From assembly GCF_001949145.1 (NCBI RefSeq), contig NW_019091406.1, positions 2,446,655-2,510,654 of the forward strand: a stretch of DNA of 64,000 bases. The letters run 5' to 3'. The stretch is from Acanthaster planci (Eukaryota > Echinodermata > Asteroidea > Valvatida > Acanthasteridae). This document shows, piece by piece, positions 38,601 through 48,196 of the stretch. Numbering within the stretch: position 1 is the stretch's first letter; every line of letters starts with the position of its first letter. The position numbers were made by a program, and so were the translations under genes. Under the pieces are notes generated by a model. It saw only the letters and a program-made list of their open reading frames with translations. It searched no databases and had not been told where the DNA came from.

Positions 38601-41600
38601 AGTGTTCCGGGGCAGCGCCGTACCCCTTATGCCTCGCCCCTAGGTCCTCTAGGAGGGGGACGATCAGTTCCCACTCGTCCAGCCCTTCGACCGCCGTGCC
38701 GATGGTCTCCATGACCCGCTGGCCGTGGCCTCGAAGGTCCTGGTTGTGTCTCAGCTTCTCCGTTGACAGGTTGAGTTTGCCAAAAGGGAAGAGATCCCTC
38801 AGAGTCGGATAGTCCTCTAGCAGCCTAAAATAGTAAGTATGACTTTCCTGTCTTTTGTTCAGTAAACTAACCTATCCATTTCACAATTCAGAGTCCCATT
38901 TCGCAGTTCAGAGTCCTTTTCTTTTACCTTTCTGCATTGCATCCGAAAGTATTGGACTCTCAATACTGTGTACAAGAGCCCCAAAACATAAGGTATAGTA
39001 AAATAGGAAATACCGTAGACTGTATCCAACATGCACTTCTTTACTACCAAATGCTGTAACTGCGTAAATCTTATTCCTGTTTCTACACATCCTCCCCATA
39101 GGTATGCCACTACCCTACGGAATGATCACTCTCTATACAAGTTAGTATGGAATTCCATATCTGCCGTCGTGCGTCGCCCGTCGTCCGTCGTGCGTCACCC
39201 GTCGTGCGTCGCCCGTCGTGCATAGTGCGTCCTCCGTCGTGCGTCGCCCGTCGTTTTTTTTTGTCACGATTGCGCAGTGGTAATTTTAACTTTGACCCTT
39301 GATCGTTTCACATGTACATGTCCTTGTTCGATCGATTCACCATGCCTGACTCTCATTTTAGCAATAGAACTATAAGATGTACAAGTATTCGCTTTTGCAG
39401 TTGCGCCAAACTCCAATACGGGCGATTCACAATAGTACGCCACCAAGAGTTTGCAACGCGTTGGCCAATCATAACGCGCGAAATTTGTCGACCCTTTCCA
39501 AACGCGCATTGGGTCGACAAACTTCGCACGGTGTGATTGGCCAACGCGTTGCAAACTCTTGAGGGCGCATTATTGTGAAACGGCCGTATAGAAAGAAGAA
39601 AGAAAGAAAGAACGTGTATATGAAATAATACCACTTTGGTTACATAAATAAATTAACAAAATAGATTTTTGTTAGGGTAGATTGTTTTTCTCGATAACTT
39701 AGTTACTGTAGACGTAACTTTACTCGATAACAGCCTGACTTTAGGTCTATAGCCTATGTAATATTTCTGTCTGTCCCTGCACGATATCCCACAGAACGGA
39801 ATGTAAATAATAGATTATTTACAATGTTTGATACCTTAATAGTTTTCATAAGAGACGAACTGATTCAACATTATTTTGAGGGCGGGTATACCTATGATGA
39901 AATCTGCTGTAGGCCTATATACTCCAAATTAGACATGACTTTAGTTGCAGATTGGCTCACAGAAGTCTTTTAAACAGTAACGTTACTTGTTAGCATACAC
40001 ACCCACAAAAACCAACACGTCATATTTTCTGAAACTTAAACCAAGTGGTAATTGCCCCTTAACAATACATTTAATAAACAGTTTGTTATCCACAGCACGT
40101 CTAGTATTTCTGGATTTCAAGGAGAAATCGAGAGGACAAGATGGAATATCTGTATCGGTAGGCAGATTTCTTCCTGGAATTTGATGAAAACAAGTCGGCA
40201 CATTTTTACAGTATGCAAATTAGAATAACACTGTGGATGAGTTGGCCTGAACATTTTTGCTGAAAATGTTTTTCCCTAAAAAACACTTGGTTGAATTCTC
40301 ACAGAGGCGATATTTTCTTGTTAAGGGGCAGGGGTTGTCTGGCATTATTGGAATTAATTATGTGACTAGTATTTGCTTTGCAGGCAGGATTTGTACTTGC
40401 CTTATTCGGAAAAGATCTTTAGTCTTAGAAGTAAATGGAATCATCAAATGGTCATTTGTTAAACCCCAGCTTTTGCAGGTCCTATGCAACCCATTTGATG
40501 GGCGACGCACGACGAGCGACGCACGACGGGCGACGCACGACGGACGACGGAAAATGGCATGTTTGGAACTGGTACATGGCAGAATTGGGACACAACAAAA
40601 AGCAAAATGCGACGGCCGACGGGCGACGGGCGACAGCAGATATGGAATTCCATAAGTTAGAGTTGGACACTGGACAAATACATGTACCAGTTTTGTCTTA
40701 TGCCTCGAATTAAAACCAATTAACTCTTCTGGGCAAAACGTTGAAGAAAGGTCGATCACAGCCTCAAACTGAGCTGATGAAGTTAAAAATCATGTCTCCA
40801 ATATCGTAACGATCTTGTGGAAATTTTGGAGTTTTTTTACCATCTGAAGAGTGAGTGACAGGGTGAATGAGTAAGTGAATGAGTGAGTGAGTGGCTGAGT
40901 GAGTGATAAGTAAGAGCAGTGCGAGTAATATTATACTGACTTTGTCTTGAATGTCATTCTGCATTTGGGGTCTAAGAATTCATTTTGCCATATGGAGTAC
41001 ATACAGTCCGAACGAAAAGTACATAAACTTCATACCGACACAAATGAACACAAGTATTACAGAGGATCAACTCATAAGACAGAAGGAGTGCTGTTAAAAC
41101 AAACTTAGTTCTGAATTCTATATTTTGAGTGGCATTTATGAAAAGTTAATATTTACCCTCTTGTAGCAAAAGACTATTGATAATAAGCATGTTGAGATTA
41201 ATACATTCAACGGCTTACCTAACAAATAAATCGACTCCCAACTCGACCAGGTCTTTCCGGACCTCTTTCCAGCATCCTTGCACAAGGCTCTTATCCCTGT
41301 CAGATAAGGGTCCCTGATCACTAGTTGCGATGGTCCCATTGGGCACACTCTGGCCCGCGTCTGGTCCCCTCCGCTCCCCCGGCATCGCCAAAGCCTGGTC
41401 AATGTAGTCGGCCACTTTGGAATGAGTCAAAGCTACGCTGCGGTTGAGATCAAAGAGCAATGACCGGTCAGGGGGCTCAACGTTCTGGCCCCGTGTGGAC
41501 CTCCGGTGCCTCTGTTTGATCCTGCTGCTCAGTCGCCGCAGCAGAAGTCCAGCTGTCTCTTCCGTTTGTGTCGCGATGTCCACTGTCTTCATGAAGGCGT

Positions 41601-41727
41601 TCATCTGCCGCACCCCTTGCCTCGTCTGGCTAGCCTTGGCCCTGGAGCCGTTGTGACGAGCCCCATGGCTGGCCGTGGACTGGGATCGTTTGGCCGGTGA
41701 CTGGTTCGAGCTCTCTACACAGCCCAT
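31080..41727 (-). CDS. five-domain polyglobin with acylated-type N-terminus (globin X-like)
   Basis: Fifteen coding exons, 41727-41219, 38824-38596, 38154-38027, 37546-37418, 37225-36997, 36377-36250, 35538-35404, 35208-34980, 34620-34493, 34051-33929, 33738-33510, 33096-32969, 32649-32527, 32163-31935 and 31211-31080, sum to 2808 nt (935 residues). Residues 1-139 are an extension starting MGCVESSN; five globin domains follow at about 141-289, 290-451, 452-615, 616-775 and 776-935. All five keep the A-helix Trp, CD1 Phe, E7 His and F8 His, so each should bind heme. Each domain has introns at B12.2 (phase 2) and G7.0 (phase 0), and inter-domain introns are all phase 2 and in frame. Domains 2-4 have no initiator ATG in their first exons, and only domain 5 ends at a stop without a donor. 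The likely role is reversible ligand binding or redox/NO chemistry at a membrane (inference). Alternative: separate genes, judged unlikely. Confidence 0.85.
32969..34051 (-). CDS. polyglobin domain 4 (exons 10-12)
   Basis: Exons 34051-33929, 33738-33510 and 33096-32969. The first exon opens after CCTTTTCAG with no ATG. Heme residues are intact (RAHGKGVMETIG; LGARHKMYGAKPEHFP). The third exon starts AVVEAFMYSLKNGLSPK and ends GAM plus CG before donor GTAATT. Very similar to domain 3 in exons 2 and 3, suggesting that these two arose by the most recent duplication. Confidence 0.9.
34493..35538 (-). CDS. polyglobin domain 3 (exons 7-9)
   Basis: Exons 35538-35404, 35208-34980 and 34620-34493. The first exon opens after CGAGCAG (joining codon AG|G) and carries the longest linker, TDSVENGPVDGVEGP. 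Heme-contact motifs are RAHGKGVMETIG and LGSRHKIYGAKPEHFP. The last exon ends GSTM plus AG before donor GTAAAC. The frame read through this donor gives Arg-stop, simply because a phase-2 AG|GTAA donor spells AGG TAA. Confidence 0.9.
36250..37546 (-). CDS. polyglobin domain 2 (exons 4-6)
   Basis: Exons 37546-37418, 37225-36997 and 36377-36250. The acceptor is TTTATCCAG after a C-run tract, and the joining codon is AG|A. Heme-contact motifs are RAHGKGVMETIG and LGARHKAYGAKPEHFK. The third exon (PLAEAFMLTLKDGLPPK) ends SSTM plus AG before donor GTAGGA. An upstream in-frame start exists only across the acceptor tract, so this is an internal exon set. Confidence 0.9.
38027..41727 (-). CDS. polyglobin N-terminal extension and domain 1 (exons 1-3)
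   Basis: Exon 1 (41727-41219) encodes 169 residues plus two bases. Met-Gly-Cys with Ser at position 6 fits N-myristoylation with adjacent palmitoylation. A basic stretch (LLLRRLSSRIKQRHRR) at about residues 61-76 could aid membrane binding. The globin A/B helices begin at GPLSDRDK near residue 139. Exons 38824-38596 and 38154-38027 complete domain 1, the most divergent copy (RGHGQRVMETIG; LGARHKGYGAAPEHFV). The exon 2 donor is either GTG|GCAAGT (a GC donor, 229 nt as in the other domains) or GT three bases earlier. The open frame runs 18 codons upstream of MGC, but that Met lies before an acceptor-like tract, so MGC is preferred. Confidence 0.85.
39146..40653. mobile_element. 1.5-kb element with CGTCG-rich subterminal inverted arrays and 7-bp TSD
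   Basis: The outer ends share TATGGAATTCCATATCTGC in inverted orientation, flanked by an exact heptamer AAGTTAG (39139-39145 and 40654-40660). Just inside each end lies an array of short CGTCG/CGTGCG-type repeats in opposite orientation (39164-39255; about 40500-40635). The interior (about 1.2 kb) has no recognisable transposase. It lies within polyglobin intron 1. Confidence 0.8.
39419..39586. mobile_element. CGGG-ended MITE with TA flanks, copy B (nested)
   Basis: 168-bp hairpin element, CGGGCGATTCACAATAGTAC at the left and the reverse complement at the right, with TA on both sides (39417-39418 and 39587-39588). The best-conserved copy of the family, nested inside the 1.5-kb element. Arms contain GCGTTGGCCAATCA. 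Confidence 0.85.
40848..40915. repeat. GAGT-rich tetranucleotide microsatellite
   Basis: Imperfect GAGT/GTGA repeats over about 68 bp in polyglobin intron 1. Confidence 0.8.
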
Positions 41728-44130
41728 TCTGGCGCTGCATAGCGAAAAAAAAACCGAAGAAACAAACCCCACAAAAATCAATTACTCTTTAAATTTTACA
41801 GTTATTTTTATCTCATTCCGTCGTGTTGGCAGGTGGTGCTGTGCTATTAAACCTCAATCTATCTGTCTGCCTCTCATGACGCAGAACTGTGCCCCTTCTT
41901 CCTCCACAAACAGCTGAGCCACCAGGGAACGCAACACTAAACCCTCCAGGAGAGATGTTGTCACAACGCACCGGTGATAGCCTTTGTTCAAGGCTGTTTA
42001 TTCAAGCAACCAATATCCACCTGATACGCGCTTTTGCCATTTTTATAAGACGAGCGTTGTTGAAATGTCAACGCCACGTGCTACAAACTTTAACATTCCA
42101 TCTGCGCAAGATCGTCGCAATTAAGATTCTACAACTAGCGCCTATACATTCAGCGTTCCGTGAGACTGCCAACATTGAATGTGGAGGCGTTCAAGGACCT
42201 ATACGAACTTGAGACTTTTACTATCAAACTTCAGCTACCGTCTCGATTCTCGCACAAGATGCTTGCTGCGCTGGAAGAAATTAACTTCAATCAAGTGAAA
42301 ATTGGGGGGGGGTAGCAACGTGGGGCTTACCCCTTACCTCCCTAAAAGAACCCTTTCTTTTTAATTAATGAGAGAAAGACAATTTTTTGTATCCCATTTC
42401 TCTCTCCTCCAAAAGCGTGTGTAATAGCCCAAAATATAGCCTCAACCCTTAGAAAGGCCAAAACAGGTTGCATTAAAAAAATCATATTTTTTGGCCTTCC
42501 AAAAAGCCCCCCCCCAAAAAAATGGTTCTGAGTTCGTTTGCAAATAGCCAAATGTCATTTGCATCTTTTAAGCAGGTATAGAGTCTCATGTATGGGTTTA
42601 CATTGTTTGTCTTTTTCGTCTTTGTGTTTTGCTATCGGTTGTTGGTGTGTCTATTTGGGGGGGGGGAAACTCTATCAACCTCAAGAAATAAATACGTTGG
42701 ACATTATTATACATTTATTTTTAATACATATTAGTTTCTCCATTTACATTTAGTTTCACTACAACTATTATTTTTTATTAATTATTCCCGGTAATGACAC
42801 CCAGGAATCCTCAAAAGCACCCTAGGCACTCTAGCTCGTAAGCCTGCAGAAACCAGTCATACAAACGAAACCACGCGCGTGCGCGCAGCCATATCAATAT
42901 CAAATTCTCCACTGGGTCTTCATTTCCACCTATATGTGCCCTTGAAGGTGATGAATTTCTTAATCATTGCTCCTGAATTTATGGGATTCACTTTTTCTCA
43001 CATAATATAGCGATCCTAGATTAAGGACTGTTTGCTGTAAAACAAACTTATTAAGTTATTTGACTGTTAATAAATTGTGGGTCACTTTCACACGCTATTC
43101 TCAAATAGAATAGTGCCTTTCGGGAGAAAAAATCAAAAATATACTCTTCAACGATTCTTTACAAATCTTGAAAAACCCTTTATGATGGACGTACTTCACT
43201 TCATGGCCAAAAAGGGCCAAAATTTTACCCATCGATTAATATGACATGCAGGATCCGCGCGTATCCAAACAACGGATTTCAACCGAACAATAACATTGGC
43301 GGGTACTGTTGACGGCACAATATTTTGGTCTCCTGTGGATTTCTGGCGCTTTGCTATGAAACTATAAGTGCTCATCCTCAGAGGCCGTCCGATCTCTGGG
43401 TGGAGAATGCCTGCTTGTTGACAAAGCCGACCGCTGAAAGCAGTCCCGGGCTCCGTGCTATTTTCACACGGAGATGGCGTGAAAACGACCGTTTTCATCG
43501 CTGGCATTGCATTATTTAACTGCGAGCAAGCAGGCTGACCGAAGGCGGAATGAATAGCCTCAAAAGGGCAAACTCGTTGTTCTTAAGGTGTAATTTACGG
43601 ATTGACTTTAGCCGAAGCTTGACCTTTCGATGACTGCTGATAGATGGTTTAATTAGTTAAAAAAGTACGCTTCAGTTCTTCCTCAATCGAGGCTATACGC
43701 AAAAGCACGCGCAATGTGCTACCCTGTCGTCTATGCAGATAGGTATCAAATTCTCCTCCTTGAAGATCAAGCAAATATTCATTGAATTCTCCTTAATGGC
43801 TGATTATACGGGTGGTATTTCACGCCCAGTGCTTTCTTAGTTTCATATTACCCGTTCCTCTTCTAGAAATCCTGCTCTGTCTTCTCAGCCTTCCATGCAT
43901 AACGCATGTGCCAGCATTTATATTTACACTAACAGCCAAGTATAATTTGAGTTAATTAGTGATTTTGTGCACTCTCTACACAATCCGCAATAGGTCTCTT
44001 TAAATGGGAGGCCTGATCGATTATTCAGGAGTCAACCTGCCAAGTAGTAATCGCCTGTCTAGTAATTAAGAGCCGCTGAAATTGTTGGTTTGCACGACGA
44101 GGGTTGTCTCCTGGTGGAAAGAAAGAGTGT

Positions 44131-44471
44131 TGTTACGCCCCAACTATAGCATCAGTCCCAACTATAGTTGGGCCCGTCCCAACTAGAGTGCTGCAGTTGG
44201 GCCGGCCCAACTAAAGCAGATAGGTCCTGTGTGCATGATGTGCCCAGCATGTGCCAAAGTCATATTGTTTACAAATGTCATGTCATTGGTCATAGGGCTA
44301 AGTGCCACAATTTTCATCAATTGTGTCAAGTGTGAGACACATTGACTTGGATAACGTTGAGACATTTCCCACAGACATTGGTCAACAATAGTTGGGCCAG
44401 CCCAACTGCAGCACAACAGTTGGGACTGTCTCAACTATAGTTGGGACTTATGCTATAGTTGGGGCGTAACA
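44131..44471. mobile_element. foldback element rich in CCCAACTATAGTTGGG palindromes
   Basis: 341-bp element with perfect terminal inverted repeats TGTTACGCCCCAACTATAG. Each arm of about 90 bp carries several GTTGGG/CCCAAC words arranged as nested palindromes. The middle is unique sequence of about 150 bp. No coding capacity and no convincing target-site duplication. Confidence 0.85.
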
Positions 44472-47400
44472 GCGGCACACTTAAATTTCAGCGGCGCTGC
44501 CTGCAAAGTAAGGAATAAGCATGATAAGATGACACATCTCAACAGCATCGGGCTTTGATGGATAAAACTATATACGAGAGCGTGCATGTTTCAACTTGGC
44601 CAAAATATGCCATTTACATGTATTATGCATAAGCATTAAATGGCACTAACATTCGTCTCCTATATCCTGAAAATATCCCAGTATTTTTTCATCGCAGGTA
44701 ATTTTCAGGAGCTAGTACAGGGCCTACCTGCAATGAGAATCACCATTCCACCATTGCTTTCAAAGCATGTGAACTGGAAGATGACCTTACCCCAACCGTC
44801 CACGCATTGACATAAATGGTTGACGTACAATACATGCATTCTCGAAACTGATCCTTGGGCGCAAATCAGTCATTCATTACAGGATTTCTCTATTATTAGA
44901 AGGTATCAAGGCAAGAAGGTTCCAAAGCCAAGCGAATAGTTTTCACGCTGTGCGACTACTAATCGAGTGCGTCAACAACAATAATTTCTTTCAGAGGGGA
45001 AATATTTGTTTTGATCCGATTATCGGGGAATAACAGGGACAAAAAGGAACAGAAGTTTGGACGGAATTTGAAGGCCCTTGGGCTCTGTTTTCATCAATAG
45101 GTATTTTATCAAACCACCTGCACTCAACTATGTCTGTCTCACAAACAACCACTTTCGGTAAGTGGCAGGAGTAAATTCTTTTAATCTGGTCGATCTACAT
45201 CAGCCTGTGGGGGCGGGGACAAAGCATCAAGTGGTGTTCTGGAGGGAGGGAATGTTGATGAGACATCTGCTCCTGGAGCAAGATTCAAAATAGCCCGGTG
45301 TCTGTATGACGTCATTAGACTGAGCAGTGCAGCCGATGTGACGTGTGCATCGATTTTTCGTCATCGTGTGGGAGTCCGATTAAGATTGTGTCCTTTTTCT
45401 CCCCTGGGCATCGAAACTAGTCCTTTTTCAGCAAATTATTTACTGCTTCTTTCGACATCAAGCACTCTCATTTCTTTTAATGCAGAAACTCGTTTTTTAA
45501 TGAAACATTTCGTCTTCCTTTCATGCTCTCATAGAACTACCACTTGTTTTTGTAAATTAAATTCATTTTAGTGAACCAGTTCTAGTGAAAATCGGTATCT
45601 TTAAAGCAGTACAGGTATTTGTCCCATGTGCTGCTGATTAAAATCTGTAAGAAATGGCAGTTCGATCTCTTAAACATGACCTGCTTCAACTTATTGTTGC
45701 GCAAGTCTGGACAAAATGCTACTATTCGGTTTCACTTAATTCCTCCTCTGGATAATAATCCAATTCTTGACAGACGTTTACGTTTCTTAGAGTTTGCAGG
45801 TCGGGTTTCGCGCTGCCTCTCTCGTTTTGAAAGTCGTTGGAGAGTCATTTATCCTACTGGACACGGAAGTAAAAGGTAGAATGGGATTCAAAGTAGGGAT
45901 GGAACCTGAGCTAACTGATCGTCTTTCGAGAAAAAAATACGCCCAGGGGGTTTTGTTTGCGATTGTCATAAAGCTGATCTTGCATCCGAGGGCCTCTCTG
46001 TGCATGACTTCCCCCCTCTCGTTTGTCATCCGGATACTCTGAAGCTTTTGGCCAACCCCAGGGAGGATAAAGTAAACGAAAATTAAAGACAACACATTTA
46101 AACCAAACTTCCGACTTCAAAAAACTTCGATACTCGAAGGTCCGCTCTTCCGAGTTCTATTCAGATTGCCAGAAAGCTATCTCCACAAGACTTAATGTGA
46201 AAACGTCTTGACTCTGTTTACGCATTTAATAAGCCTTGATCTGTCGTTTGTAAGATAAAGGGTAACAGGTGTGAAATCTCGAGAGAAGCCGTGAGCACAC
46301 AATGGTATAATGACCACTTGAAAAGCTGAAACACTGTACGTAGCAATCATCCATCTTCTCGGTGTTTCTCGTGGTTTTAGGGCCTAATCTAGTCTTTCCA
46401 AACAGCATGGTTTTGAGGTCGTTACTGTAACTATGCTGTAACCAAGCTGCGGCTAAAATGCCGATGATGAGACCCACAGACCCGGGTCAAATTTGAGGCC
46501 TTAACTAGGATTGGCTGGGAATTAAAAATAATGCAAGGTCGTTGTGTATTTGCAAAGAAAAAAACAGCTGTACATTCTTTGGACAGTTGGGGAAACTTCG
46601 ACCCTTCCAGTCAAAGTCCGAACGGTACTGTTTTGGAGGAACTCCCCAGAATTTTCACGACTATAGTCGAAAACCTTTCGATAATCATAATGCATCTGCG
46701 AATGCAATAATTTTACCTGTTATAATCATATAACAATAGCTTTGCACAGCTTTGCATGGTTTGAGAGGAACGTCACACTGTTTGTCAGTCCAGCCTGTTT
46801 TTTTATTTTTCTTGTAAAATAATTGGACGTGTTCTTGTTATTACGAAAAAGTAGAAAATTTAAAACCTGAAGAGAAGGTTACAGGATGTGGAGGCGAACA
46901 GAGCCCAATCCAGCGCAGCTAGTCTAGTCTATAGCTGGTCCGCATCGTTGCATTATTTTGATTTAGACAATTTACACATAAGGTTCCACAAGGGCTGATC
47001 ATTAATATTCCAGCCTAACCAGTGACCTGTACCAGGCATGGGGTTCAGCTCCCACCGATAATGTTGATTTGCGAGGGCAGTACAGGCTAATTGAAGCGTT
47101 GATAACGGGAAAACGGGCCGAGCGCGGCAAACTTCTATACGACCATCTAGTCACGGAAGGAAGTCCATTTTTCATTGCCTTGCTCAGAACGCATGCTCTA
47201 TTATGTCCCTGACGGTGCAAGCTCGCATTATGTACATGTACTAGTTGTTGTAAACAAAGTGGAGGATTTATGACCAGTTTGACTTGCGTGAGAGTGTCAC
47301 CCAGAGATTAATCATTACATGAGCCTACTATGTAGGTTTTGGTGACAAACTACCATTTTTAGTACGGTGTAAGTGCTCGATGTCGCCCCATGCTGAGCTC

Positions 47401-47995
47401 ATCAAAGCACATGATGTCTTCGATGGTTTGCTTGGGCGTCTCTGTGACCAGACTCCGATGTAAAGAACTTGATCAATACCAGTCAACATTGCTAGTTAAT
47501 GTTTGCTGTTTTAGCAGGCTGGAACTCTGTGAAATGCACGTAGACAAGACAAGTTTTGTACGCAGTACGTTGATTGACCAATGCCCTTAAAGTGTACACA
47601 ACTGTGAAAGATGTTAACCTTGCACTTTACAAAATTGGTGAGCTATTAAAGTTGGAGACAACATGAGGACCTTCTACTATACGTGGCACAAAGATAGTCC
47701 AGTCACTGTGAAGAAACACCTCCAAAATAAACTGCCGATCTTGTTTGAGGTTTTTTTCCAATTGTTTTAGGACATGGAAGTGTTTTTGAGCACTATCACG
47801 CAGTAGGCCTAATTACCGATCATTATTGTGGTCAACGTCATCAATATTTCATCTGCACCCTTTGAGAGTCCACTTTCCTAATATAGCTAACTTAACCGCC
47901 ATTCATCATTCATGAGAAATGGTAGTCAGGAAATAATTGGAGTGTCAGTGACCCAGCTAAGAACTATTTTTTTCCCAGGGAAGTAACATTGGTTT

Positions 47996-48196
47996 CAGTG
48001 TTGTAGTCGAGACCTTCACAAGACCATGTGCAAGACCATGCACAAGACCATGCACAAGTAACAGGTTGAACAATGACAAAGGAATGCTTTTGTTGCAGTT
48101 CATTTGAATAGCTTGTGACTTGAATGCATACTGGAGGTCTTGTGCTGGTCTCGTGTGGTTTTGTGAAGGTCTTAAGTGGTCTCGACTACAACACTG
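47996..48196. mobile_element. hAT-like MITE (family 1), copy B
   Basis: 201-bp element with inverted ends CAGTGTTGTAGTCGAGACC and an exact 8-bp TSD, ATTGGTTT (47988-47995 and 48197-48204). Its core matches the element at 7705-7920. Both arms carry repeated AAGACCATG/GGTCTTGTG-type words. Confidence 0.9.

Larger units (their letters stand above)
38825..41218 (-). other. polyglobin intron 1 (2.4 kb), hosting a nested transposon
   Basis: Largest intron of the gene. It carries the 1.5-kb CGTCG-array element, a CGGG MITE inside that element, and a GAGT-rich microsatellite. No extra coding exon was recognised. Confidence 0.7.

Noticed and set aside
31080-41727. Five independent tandem globin genes
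   Set aside because: The first exons of domains 2-4 open at phase-2 acceptors without ATG, upstream domains end at phase-2 donors, no AATAAA was seen between domains and the gaps are as short as about 320 bp. The in-frame stops after domains 2-4 are a by-product of AG|GTAA/GTAG donors.
43196-43507. Minus-strand open frame of 103 codons upstream of the polyglobin gene
   Set aside because: No recognisable motif, no clear acceptor and no phase match to the polyglobin first exon.
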